Assembly: GCA_035545855.1 (NCBI GenBank)
Contig: DASZXK010000155.1
Coordinates: 62,001-126,000 of the forward strand
From: DASZVB01 sp035545855
GTDB taxonomy: Bacteria; Myxococcota_A; Polyangia; Polyangiales; Polyangiaceae
Direction of reading: 5' to 3'
DNA: 64,000 nt
Shown here piece after piece: positions 26,001 through 33,270 of the stretch. Each line of letters opens with the position of its first letter. Within the stretch, counting starts at the first letter, position 1. The notes beneath the pieces were generated by a model that saw only the letters and a program-made list of their open reading frames with translations, ran no database searches and had not been told where the DNA came from. The translations under genes were made by a program, and so were the position numbers.

Positions 26001-27059
26001 GTCCTGGATGCGCTCACGCATCCGCTCGGGCCACTGGGAAAACGGGCGCTTCTGCCGCTCCACGGTGGCGCGGAAGCGGGCGTAGTCTTCCAGGCGCGGA
26101 GTCTCCCGGAGACGGCGTTCGAGCCGAGCGCGCTCCGTCTCGTCGGCGAACGCGGCGTCGCAGAGGATGGAGAGGAGGCGTCGCTTGTGCATCACGACGG
26201 CCGCGTAGTCCACGTACGCGGACTCGCGGAGGTCTCCGAGGGTCGCTCGGTACTCGGCGTTCTCGAGCAGCGCGCGGGCCTTCGGGGCGCGCTCGAGATC
26301 CGGGAGATCGTCGATCGCGAGGAAGAGCTCGTTCCAGAAGAGTCGGCTGATCGGCGCGTACGGACTCGGGTCGTAGAGGCCGTCCACGAACGTGGGCAGG
26401 AGGGGCAACGTCGCGACCGTCGACCCGCCCTGCGCGCCCACCCAGGCGGCGAGGTCCCCGAGGTCGTGGAAATCCCCGATGCCTCCGTTTCGCTCCGAAC
26501 GAAGCGCGTACGTCGGCGCGAACAGGCCGAAGCCCGGCTCCCGGCCCTCCCCCGGCGCGCGCGTCGGCGCGACCCAGAGCGCGCCCTCCGCCCGGCGGAC
26601 TCCGAGCTCGACGACGACCCGGTGGTACCCGAAGGCAAGCTTCACCGGGAGCGGGATCTCGACGTCCACGTATTCCCGCGAGCTCGAGTCCATCCGACCG
26701 ACGACCGACGCCTCGGCGAGCGGCGCGAAGAACCGCGATTGCCTGCCGTCCTCCGTGACGAGCGTCACGTCCGCGCGGTTCTGGGCCTCCGAACGCGTGA
26801 CGCGGAGCACCAATCCGCCGCCGCCGTCCCACGAGACCGTGACTGGCGGCAGGAGGCGCTCGGCGAGCACGTCCTTCCGCGCTCCCAGCAGATCCTCGTA
26901 GGAAGCCCCGTCCCCCGCGGGGCAGCCGAGCCGTTCGAGGAGCGCGACGAGCACCTCGTCGGTCGCGACGTGCTCGCGGCCGCGGATGTCGTGGTACCTG
27001 AGCTCGATGCCGTGCGCCTCGGCGAGCCGTTCCAGGTGAGGTCGCTCTCGGGCCGTCAT
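23052..27059 (-). CDS. malQ-glgB: Bifunctional 4-alpha-glucanotransferase / 1,4-alpha-glucan branching enzyme fusion
   Basis: One 1335-residue frame. Residues 1-~690 are MalQ (GH77, amylomaltase, long form): Asp466 nucleophile in LRIDHVMGL, Glu514 in GEDLG, Asp564 in NTHDMPTF. Residues ~713-1335 are GlgB: start 'LTDLDLHLFNEGTHREIYAR' as in stand-alone GlgB lacking the N1 module, CBM48 part (GTYFSVWAPNAESVHVIGDF), then GH13 catalysis with Asp1016 (LRVDGVASMLYLD), Glu in TAEEST and Asp in LSHDEVVHG. The linker ~690-712 is Arg/Pro/Ser-rich. No in-frame ATG/GTG/TTG occurs where GlgB would normally begin, so a true fusion is indicated. Both act on alpha-1,4-glucan: chain transfer and branching. 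Divergent from glgX across 62 bp. Confidence 0.93.
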   Translation of the reverse strand: MTARERPHLERLAEAHGIELRYHDIRGREHVATDEVLVALLERLGCPAGDGASYEDLLGARKDVLAERLLPPVTVSWDGGGGLVLRVTRSEAQNRADVTLVTEDGRQSRFFAPLAEASVVGRMDSSSREYVDVEIPLPVKLAFGYHRVVVELGVRRAEGALWVAPTRAPGEGREPGFGLFAPTYALRSERNGGIGDFHDLGDLAAWVGAQGGSTVATLPLLPTFVDGLYDPSPYAPISRLFWNELFLAIDDLPDLERAPKARALLENAEYRATLGDLRESAYVDYAAVVMHKRRLLSILCDAAFADETERARLERRLRETPRLEDYARFRATVERQKRPFSQWPERMRERIQDEDFDGSSFRYHAFCQIRAEDQMKALAARAKKAGVGLYMDLPLGAHSGGYDAFRFGAQMLAGCSTGAPPDALFEGGQSWGFAPPHPERASAAEHSYFVLSLRHQMSAAEILRIDHVMGLHRLFCIPPGYGAADGVYVRQPDDELYAALLIEAVRAGTRLVGEDLGTVPDEVRARMARHGIGRLYVLQYEPVPEPGRSLAVPVGAVASINTHDMPTFLGYLRGSDLETQKELGLLDDAGVLRERAARSDARDRIERYLESRDLLERPPRDEELLTAELRSLAGSRASIALVSADDLLGETEPQNVPGTGPERPNFGRKLRATLETITTSPEIHRLLSALRRTPPTDRTSERPSGIRSRPCARLTDLDLHLFNEGTHREIYARFGAHPGVMDGAPGTYFSVWAPNAESVHVIGDFNEWQATDAPLYLRGRSGVWEGFVPGVGQGDLYKLYVVSKSGHGTEKADPLAVRAEAPPRTASVVWSPEHRWGDEAWMSSRGPRNALDAPCSIYEVHLGSFARAADGSLLGYRELAERLSDHVKRLGFTHVELLPVMEHPFYGSWGYQLTGYFAATARYGSPEDLMAFVDHLHQDGIGVLFDWVPSHFPTDAHGLGYFDGTHLYEHADPRRGFHPDWKSYIFNYGRCEVRSLLTSSALYWLEKFHGDGLRVDGVASMLYLDYSRADGQWIPNEFGGRENLDAISFLRWLNESVYGRFPDVSMTAEESTAWPMVSRPTYLGGLGFGSKWDLGWMHDTLDYFSKDPIHRRYHHDRLTFRGMYAWHENFVLPLSHDEVVHGKGSLLGKMPGDDFQKFANLRLLFAYQYACPGHKLLFMGGELGTRNEWSHESPLELSLLDSPPHAGVARLVSALNAVYRSEPALYELDKRPEGFAWVDIRNAEESVLAFERRARDGSRVLAVFNFTPVVRRGYRVGVTTEGFWKEILNSNAAEFGGTGEGNFGGRKADPVGAHGRRYSIEITLPPLAAVYFRSP

Positions 27060-27121
27060 GTCGAGCCGAGACTGTCAGAGGCGGCGGAGGCGGCGCAAGC
27101 GGCGTTGCGACGACGGGAGAA

Positions 27122-29272
27122 GTGGCGCTACGATCGACGCCCCTCGTGCCGAAGAGCTCGTATCCCGCGCCCACGGTCGTCTGGCCCGGCACACCGTACC
27201 CGCTCGGCGCCACGTACGACGGCGGCGGCACGAACTTCGCCGTGTTCTCGAGCATCGCGAGCCGGGTGGAGCTCTGCCTGTTCGGAGCGGACGGCGCGGA
27301 GACGCGCGTCGACCTCCCCGAGGTGACGGGCCAGGTCTGGCACGGGTACCTGCCGGGGTGTCGGCCGGGGCGCCGCTACGGGTACCGAGTCCACGGACCC
27401 TACGCGCCGCACGAGGGCCATCGCTGCGATCCCTCCAAGCTGCTCCTGGATCCGTACGCGCTCGCCATTTCCGGACAGTTTCGCTGGGACGACGGCGTGC
27501 TCTCCGCGGCGCCGAACGGGCAAGGGACGACGCCGGACACGGCTCCGTACGTGCCGCGCTCCGTCGTCGTGAGCCCGTACTTCGTCTGGGGGGACGACCG
27601 CCGTCCGCGCACGCCCTGGCACGAGACGGTCATCTACGAGACGCACGTGAAGGGCCTCACGATGACTCATCCGAAGGTGCCGGAGCACCTCCGCGGGACG
27701 TACGCGGGCCTCGCGCACCCCGCCGTCATCGAGTACCTGAAGCGCCTCGGAGTGACGGCCGTCGAGCTCATGCCGACGCACCACTTCATCCACGACGAGC
27801 GGCTCGTGAAGCTCGGCCTCCGGAACTACTGGGGCTACAACTCCATCGGGTACTTCGCGCCCCACGCGGAGTACTCGAGCTCCGGAGACGCGGGCGAGCA
27901 GGTGCTCGAGTTCAAGCAGATGGTGAAGGCGCTCCACGACGCCGACATCGAGGTATTGCTCGACGTCGTCTACAACCACACCGGGGAGGTGGATCACCTC
28001 GGGCCCACCGTGTGCTTCCGCGGGCTCGACAACGCCGCGTACTACCGGCTCGCGCCCGACAAGAGCCGGTACGTCGACTACACGGGCTGCGGCAACAGCC
28101 TGAACATGCGAAATCCCCACGTGCTCCAGCTCGTGATGGATTCGCTCCGGTACTGGGTGCTGGAGATGCACGTGGACGGCTTCCGGTTCGACCTGGCAGC
28201 GGCGCTCGCCCGCGAGCTCCACGAGGTGGACCGCCTCTCCGCATTCTTCGATCTCATCCAGCAAGACCCGGTGATCAGCCAGGTGAAGCTCATCGCCGAG
28301 CCCTGGGACGTCGGCGAGGGCGGCTACCAGGTCGGGAACTTCCCGTTCCTGTGGTCGGAGTGGAACGGCCAGTACCGGGACACGGTGCGGGACTTCTGGC
28401 GCGGCGCGGAGCGGACGCTCGGTGAATTCGCGAATCGCTTCACCGGCAGCTCGGACCTCTACGCCTCCGCGCGGAGGAGCCCGCACGCGAGCGTCAACTT
28501 CGTGACGTGCCACGACGGCTTCACGCTCCGGGATCTCACCTCCTACGAAGAGAAGCACAACGAGGCGAACGGCGAGGACAATCGCGACGGCGAATCCCAC
28601 AACCGCTCGAGGAACTGGGGCGTCGAGGGGGAGACGACGGATCCGGACATCCTCTCGATACGCAAGAGGCAGCAACGGAACTTCCTCGCGACGGTGATGC
28701 TCTCGCAGGGCGTTCCGATGATCTCCGGCGGAGACGAGCTCGGTCGTACCCAGCGGGGCAACAACAACGCTTACTGCCAGGACGGCCCCCTCTCCTATCA
28801 CCCGTGGGAATCCGTCGACCGGTCCCTCCTCGAGTTCCTGGAGAAGCTCGTGGCGTTCCGCCGCGCGCACCCGGTGTGGAGCCGTCGCGGCTGGTTCGAG
28901 GGACGTTCCATCCGGGGTTCGAACCTGACCGACATCGGCTGGTTCAAGCCCGACGGAACGGAGATGTCCGACCGCGACTGGACGGTCTCCTTCGCCCGAG
29001 CGCTCGGCGTGTTCCTGAACGGAGACGGGATCGAGAGTCCCGGACCGCGCGGCGAGCCGATCGAGGACGACAGCTTCTACGTACTCTTCAACGCGGGGGA
29101 TTCCCCGATCGCGTTCACGCTCCCGAAGAGCCTCGGCCACGTGCCGTGGTACTTCGTGCTGGACACCGCGGAGGGCTTCCTTCCGCCACGCACGCGAACG
29201 ATCGCCGGAGGGGAAGTCGTCACGGTGGAGGCCTACTCGCTCGTTCTTCTGGAACGGCCGCGCCCGGAGTGA
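27122..29272 (+). CDS. glgX: Glycogen debranching enzyme GlgX
   Basis: 716 residues. It hydrolyses alpha-1,6 branches, usually on phosphorylase-limited glycogen. CBM48-like start ('PLGATYDGGGTNFAVFSSIA'), then GH13_11: 'HETVIYETHVKGLT', 'LRNYWGYNSIGYFAP', nucleophile Asp in VDGFRFDLAA, acid Glu in LIAEPWDVG, and Asp in TCHDGFTL. Full length. The assigned GTG at 27122 has GGGAGA almost adjacent (too close), so the true start may be this GTG or the in-frame GTG at 27146. Faces malQ-glgB, giving a compact divergent promoter region. Confidence 0.94.
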   Translation: MALRSTPLVPKSSYPAPTVVWPGTPYPLGATYDGGGTNFAVFSSIASRVELCLFGADGAETRVDLPEVTGQVWHGYLPGCRPGRRYGYRVHGPYAPHEGHRCDPSKLLLDPYALAISGQFRWDDGVLSAAPNGQGTTPDTAPYVPRSVVVSPYFVWGDDRRPRTPWHETVIYETHVKGLTMTHPKVPEHLRGTYAGLAHPAVIEYLKRLGVTAVELMPTHHFIHDERLVKLGLRNYWGYNSIGYFAPHAEYSSSGDAGEQVLEFKQMVKALHDADIEVLLDVVYNHTGEVDHLGPTVCFRGLDNAAYYRLAPDKSRYVDYTGCGNSLNMRNPHVLQLVMDSLRYWVLEMHVDGFRFDLAAALARELHEVDRLSAFFDLIQQDPVISQVKLIAEPWDVGEGGYQVGNFPFLWSEWNGQYRDTVRDFWRGAERTLGEFANRFTGSSDLYASARRSPHASVNFVTCHDGFTLRDLTSYEEKHNEANGEDNRDGESHNRSRNWGVEGETTDPDILSIRKRQQRNFLATVMLSQGVPMISGGDELGRTQRGNNNAYCQDGPLSYHPWESVDRSLLEFLEKLVAFRRAHPVWSRRGWFEGRSIRGSNLTDIGWFKPDGTEMSDRDWTVSFARALGVFLNGDGIESPGPRGEPIEDDSFYVLFNAGDSPIAFTLPKSLGHVPWYFVLDTAEGFLPPRTRTIAGGEVVTVEAYSLVLLERPRPE

Positions 29273-29304
29273 CTCCGAACGTTCTCGAGAGATCGAGGGC
29301 TCCA

Positions 29305-29324
29305 GGCTACCCCACCCGGTAGCC
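29305..29324 (+). terminator. Stem-loop after glgX (terminator candidate)
   Basis: GGCTACC-CCACCC-GGTAGCC: a perfect 7-bp stem with a 6-nt loop, 32 bp past the glgX stop in the convergent gap. No T-run follows. Confidence 0.5.
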
Positions 29325-29375
29325 CGTCGAGGCGGCGCATCGACTCGGAGTCGTGACGAGTCTTCGCCCCGGACG

Positions 29376-29390
29376 CCCCTCTGGCAGGGG
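29376..29390 (-). terminator. Stem-loop abutting the MBOAT gene stop
   Basis: CCCCT-CTGGC-AGGGG, a 5-bp stem and 5-nt loop, lies immediately after the stop codon of the minus-strand acyltransferase gene, a likely 3' end for that operon. Confidence 0.4.
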
Positions 29391-30791
29391 TCAGAACTGG
29401 AAGTAGATGAACTGCACGCCGGCGCCGGAGGCGAAGAACGCCGCCGTCGCGAGGATGCCGAACGCCGCGCCCTCGACGACGGGGCCGAGCGGCGACTTCA
29501 CGACCCAGTCGAAGAACCCGGAGAGGCGGGGACGGAAGAGGCGTTCCGCGACGTGCAGGAGCGCGCACAGGGCGACGACGAGGAGCGGTAGCGGGGGCCA
29601 GGGACCGAGGTAGCCGGCGGTGAAGAGGCCGCGCACGTAGGCGGCCGCCAGACCGAGGTCCGGTGCCCGGAACGGGATCCAGAGCAGGCACACGACGTGG
29701 AACGTGAAGAAGATCCTCGCGACGTCCCGGACGGAGAGCGGTTCTTCTCCCGTCTTCCCCGTGCGCACCCGTCGGTGGAGGACGAGCCACAGGCCGTGGA
29801 GCGCCCCCCACAAGAGGAACCCGAAACCGGCTCCGTGCCAGAGCCCGCCGAGCGCCATCGTGAGGAAGAGGTTCACGCTCGTGCGAGCGGGCCCCCGGCG
29901 GTTTCCGCCGAGCGGCACGTAGAGGTAGTCGCGGAGCCAGCGAGACAGCGTGATGTGCCAGCGCCGCCAGAATTCCGTCGGATCGCGCGAGAGGTAGGGC
30001 TCCCGGAAGTTCGTCGGGAGCTCGAACCCGAGGAGGCAAGCGATGCCTCGCGCCATGTCCGTGTAGCCGGAGAAGTCCGCGTAGATCTGGAACGCGAACG
30101 CGTACATCCCGAGGAGGTGGACCGGGCCGCTCGAGTAGCGCGCGCTGTCGAAGGCCTCCGCGACGAACGGCTGGAGCAGGTAGTCCGAGAGGAGGACCTT
30201 CTTCACGAGCCCGACGAGGAACAGCCACACGCCACGCCGGCTCCGGAGCGGCGTCATTTGGCCGCCGCGGGCGAGCTGTGGGATGAGCTCCGGCCCACGG
30301 AGGATGGGACCCGAGATGAGATGCGGGAAGAACGTGACGACGAGCGCGTAGCTCGAAAAACTGGGGCATTCGAGGCGGCCGCAGGCGACGTCCACGGCGA
30401 GGCTCACCATCTCGAACGTGTAGAAGGAGATCCCGAGGGGCATGGCCGTCCACGCCAGCCGAGCCGACAGGGGCCCGAGTCCGGGGTGCGCGGGGCGGAG
30501 CCAGGCGAGCGCGACGGCGCCGTACTTGTAGAAGGCGAGCACGCCGAGCGAGAGCGCGATCGAGAGGACGAGCCAGGGGCGGCGGTTCGCCCGAGACGCG
30601 ATCATCCGGAGGAGCGCGTAGTTCAGGGCGAGGAGCGTCCCGAGCACGAGGAGCGCCGACGGAACCCACAGCCCGTAGAACGCGAGGCTCGCGACGAGCA
30701 AGAATCCCGGACGCGCGCGCGGCGGGAGCACCCGGATCGCGACGAACACGACCGAGAAGAACACCACGAACTGGAAGCCGTTGAACAGCAC
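29391..30791 (-). CDS. MBOAT-family membrane O-acyltransferase (AlgI/DltB-like)
   Basis: 466 residues, about ten hydrophobic segments. Characteristic blocks: 'LFNGFQFVVFFSVVFV', 'PLGISFYTFEMVSL', 'FFPHLISGPILRGPELIPQL', 'YADFSGYTDMARGIACLLGF', 'FWRRWHITLSRWLRDYLYVP', and the invariant His in GGLWHGAG. AlgI-type MBOATs move acyl (usually acetyl) groups across the inner membrane for transfer to extracellular polysaccharide. The GTG start is 6 bp after the stop of an SGNH-like gene, matching the usual MBOAT plus SGNH partnership. Last gene of the operon; the acceptor polysaccharide is unknown. Confidence 0.92.
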   Translation of the reverse strand: MLFNGFQFVVFFSVVFVAIRVLPPRARPGFLLVASLAFYGLWVPSALLVLGTLLALNYALLRMIASRANRRPWLVLSIALSLGVLAFYKYGAVALAWLRPAHPGLGPLSARLAWTAMPLGISFYTFEMVSLAVDVACGRLECPSFSSYALVVTFFPHLISGPILRGPELIPQLARGGQMTPLRSRRGVWLFLVGLVKKVLLSDYLLQPFVAEAFDSARYSSGPVHLLGMYAFAFQIYADFSGYTDMARGIACLLGFELPTNFREPYLSRDPTEFWRRWHITLSRWLRDYLYVPLGGNRRGPARTSVNLFLTMALGGLWHGAGFGFLLWGALHGLWLVLHRRVRTGKTGEEPLSVRDVARIFFTFHVVCLLWIPFRAPDLGLAAAYVRGLFTAGYLGPWPPLPLLVVALCALLHVAERLFRPRLSGFFDWVVKSPLGPVVEGAAFGILATAAFFASGAGVQFIYFQF

Positions 30792-30797
30792 GCTCGG

Positions 30798-31925
30798 TCA
30801 CCGCCCTTCGGAGGCGTGGATGGCGGAGGCGATGGACGCACCGAGGACGGCTGCGCCGGACGCGGGCCCCTCGCACGACGGATGGTCCCCGGAGTCGCCG
30901 AACTGGGCGTCCCGCAGGATCTCGTGGAGGTCCACGAACGTCCCGCCGTTTCGTTCGACGACGGTCCGCATGGCCGCGATGGTACGCGGGAGCCCTCGGA
31001 GGTCGAGGTCGAGCGTGCGGTAGTGGTCCACGTTCGTCGGAGCCACCCAGACCAGCGGGCGTTTCCCCGCCGCGGCGAAGCGCCGGACGAGGACGCCGAG
31101 AGTCACGAGGGGCGGGTAGCGTTCGTCCACGCCGCCGAAGACGGCATCGAAGGCGACCAGCGTGGAGCTCCGGTTCGCCCGAAAACGGCCGGGCACGAGC
31201 GTCGTGGCGAGGAGGTTCAGGGCGCCCTCGGTCTTGCGGAGCGGGAGCGTGTACACGTCCGTCGCGCGCTCGACGGCGGCCTCCAGGGTATCTCGCGCGA
31301 GGAAGAGCTTCGCCTGCACGTCCAGCGCGAGAGCAAGGACGGGCTCGAGTCCGGCCGCGAGGAGCGCGCGATAGAAGAGCGCCCGGTTCAGCGTGATGCC
31401 GGCCTGCGAGAGCGCGAGCGAAAAGGCCTCCGGATAGCGACGGAGCGCGAGATGTCCCGAGAGCTCCGGGTAGCCGAACGTCGAGAGCGCGTTCGCGCCG
31501 AGCGCCTTCGGGTTCACCTCGAACACGATGCGGTCCGGGTTCAGAGCGAGCAGATCGTCCCCCATGGAGTACTCGGACGTCGGTGACCAGCCCGGCCACC
31601 ACACCGTGGACAGCACGAACGGCGAATGCCCGCTCCGCAGGAGACCCCGCTGCACGGCGTTCGGGACCGGCGAAGGCGTCCCGGTGTTCAGCACCGAGTC
31701 CCCGACGAGGAGGATGCGCTCCGCCCTCCCCGCCCGGCGAAAGGTCTTCCTCACCTGCTCGACGCGCGGAAGCAGGTCGAGCGACGTGGCGTTGCGCGGC
31801 TGCGTGACGAGAGGGAGTGCGCTCACGGAGAGGCGAAGGACCAGCCACGCGCCGAACGCCGCCGAAAGCGTGAAGGCCACGGCGCGCCACGCGGCGCGCG
31901 CGAAGAACCGTGCTCTCCCGCTCAC
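30798..31925 (-). CDS. SGNH/AlgJ-like partner protein of the MBOAT acyltransferase
   Basis: 375 residues from GTG 31925, overlapping the stop of the upstream ferritin-like gene (GTGA). One N-terminal TM anchor (WRAVAFTLSAAFGAWLVLRL) and an extracytoplasmic domain. 'ILLVGDSVLNTG' is the SGNH block I (GDS with catalytic Ser), and 'GDHPSCEGPASGAAVL' near the C-terminus provides a D-x-H-like element. A typical block III/V is not obvious, so catalysis is inferred. In related loci (AlgJ/AlgX, PatB, DltD) such proteins complete periplasmic O-acylation with the MBOAT partner encoded next door. Confidence 0.75.
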   Translation of the reverse strand: MSGRARFFARAAWRAVAFTLSAAFGAWLVLRLSVSALPLVTQPRNATSLDLLPRVEQVRKTFRRAGRAERILLVGDSVLNTGTPSPVPNAVQRGLLRSGHSPFVLSTVWWPGWSPTSEYSMGDDLLALNPDRIVFEVNPKALGANALSTFGYPELSGHLALRRYPEAFSLALSQAGITLNRALFYRALLAAGLEPVLALALDVQAKLFLARDTLEAAVERATDVYTLPLRKTEGALNLLATTLVPGRFRANRSSTLVAFDAVFGGVDERYPPLVTLGVLVRRFAAAGKRPLVWVAPTNVDHYRTLDLDLRGLPRTIAAMRTVVERNGGTFVDLHEILRDAQFGDSGDHPSCEGPASGAAVLGASIASAIHASEGR

Positions 31926-32647
31926 TCTGCCTCGACCGGGACGCCCACGTAGTTCAGACCGGGCAGCACCACGTCCCGGACGACCTGGTCGAAGACCCGC
32001 CGGAGCTCCCGAGCGGCGAGGAACCCGTGCCCGACGAGCACCGGGGCGGCGGACGCATCTCCGCGGAGCCATTCGTCCCGGACGTATCGGAGCACGGCCG
32101 GAAACGCCCGCGCGACGTCCCGGCGCTCCGCGGCGTTCACCTCCGTGGAGGCGAGGTGAGCCCACCCGAACCGCGCGTGACGGATCTCGTCGGCGAGGAG
32201 GAGGCGAGCCGCCTCGCGGACCGTCCGCCCGAGAGCGGCGGCGCGGATCTCCCGCAGGAATTCGACGGCGACCGTCTCGCTGATGCACGAGCTCGCGAGG
32301 ACGTGAAGCGTCGTGCTCACCTCGGGCGACACGTGCGCGAATTCCGGCAAGAGGACCTCGGGCGGCGCGGGCTCGGGGGGGACGCCGCCCCCGTAGCGCG
32401 CCGCGACGGCCCGGCAGATCTCGAAGTGTCCGCGCTCTTCTTCTTCCGCGGCCCGGACGAGCGCTCTCACTTCGGGAGCCGTCGGTCTTCGTTCGAGGGC
32501 CTCGCTCATGAGCCCGAACAGGCGCGACGCCGCGAGCTCGTCCGTCGCTCTCCGTTCCCAGGCGGCGGCGACGACCGCGCGATCGCCCGGGGACATCGCG
32601 AGAGCGGCGGAGTCCTCGTCCCCGAAGCCGTCTCGGGCGGTCGTCAT
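31922..32647 (-). CDS. Ferritin-like (four-helix, di-iron type) protein
   Basis: 241 residues from ATG 32647, which overlaps the upstream stop as ATGA. Two carboxylate/His motifs fit a ferritin-like di-iron site: EEEERGHFE (~73) and DEIRHARFG (~160), each on a predicted long helix; further Glu residues (e.g. SETVAVEFLRE) could complete the site. Similar proteins recur in myxobacterial genomes, often beside Cys-rich lipoproteins, without assigned function. It could be an oxidase, an oxygenase or an iron-storage-type protein. Cytoplasmic by lack of signal. Strictly coupled to its neighbours on both sides. Confidence 0.75.
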   Translation of the reverse strand: MTTARDGFGDEDSAALAMSPGDRAVVAAAWERRATDELAASRLFGLMSEALERRPTAPEVRALVRAAEEEERGHFEICRAVAARYGGGVPPEPAPPEVLLPEFAHVSPEVSTTLHVLASSCISETVAVEFLREIRAAALGRTVREAARLLLADEIRHARFGWAHLASTEVNAAERRDVARAFPAVLRYVRDEWLRGDASAAPVLVGHGFLAARELRRVFDQVVRDVVLPGLNYVGVPVEAE

Positions 32648-33249
32648 CGGATCATCGTGATACAGCGACATCCGACGGGCGGATCCGTCTTCCAGCAAGT
32701 GAAGTACCTGCCGGAGGAGCAGTCCGTTTCCACGAGCGGAGCGTTCGCATCGCAGGTGCAATTTGCGCCGGGTTCGATGCGGCTCACGCAATCGAACTCT
32801 GCCGTGGCCGGGCAGTCCGTCGGGACGAGTGGACCCGTGTCCCGACACGTGCAGGCGATGGCCTTCCCCGTGGGGCGAGTGTCGGGGGTGCAGGGCTCGG
32901 CGAAGAAGACTCCTCCGGTGGGCGTGCACGTGCAGTCGAGTCGCTGAGGCGGACAATCCGGTGGAACCTCGATGGCCCTGTCGCATCGGCAGCGCGAGAG
33001 CGTCGTGTAGTCGTCGCAGACGAAGTTCTCGGGGCGCGCGCAGTCCTCGGGAGCCCGGGGCGCCTCGGCGGACATGGCGCCCGACGACCCTCCGCTCGAC
33101 GCGCTCGTTCCGCCGCTTCCTGCGCTGGCACCCCCCGTCCCGCCGGGCCCCGCCCGAGACGTGTCCGTCGCTTCGCCGCCGCACCCCGCCGTGATCTGCG
33201 CGCCGAGCACGACGATGCTCGAGAACAGCTTGGAGCGACCCGCCACCAC
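32644..33249 (-). CDS. Small Cys-rich lipoprotein with Gly/Ser linker
   Basis: 201 residues. Signal with lipobox ITAGC (SKLFSSIVVLGAQITAGC), then a Gly/Ser/Thr linker of about 35 residues, then at least five short Cys-pair units of the form C.C....(V/P)..DC (e.g. RCRCDRAIEVPPDCPP, CTCRDTGPLVPTDCP, CTCDANAPLVETDC). The repeat resembles small disulfide-stapled surface modules; no function known. The stop overlaps the ferritin-like start (ATGA). It begins only 21 bp after the glgP stop, so it may share the glgP transcript. Two GTG codons (33249, 33246) are candidate starts. Confidence 0.75.
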   Translation of the reverse strand: MVAGRSKLFSSIVVLGAQITAGCGGEATDTSRAGPGGTGGASAGSGGTSASSGGSSGAMSAEAPRAPEDCARPENFVCDDYTTLSRCRCDRAIEVPPDCPPQRLDCTCTPTGGVFFAEPCTPDTRPTGKAIACTCRDTGPLVPTDCPATAEFDCVSRIEPGANCTCDANAPLVETDCSSGRYFTCWKTDPPVGCRCITMIR

Positions 33250-33270
33250 GGCCGGAGTGTACTCGGTTCG

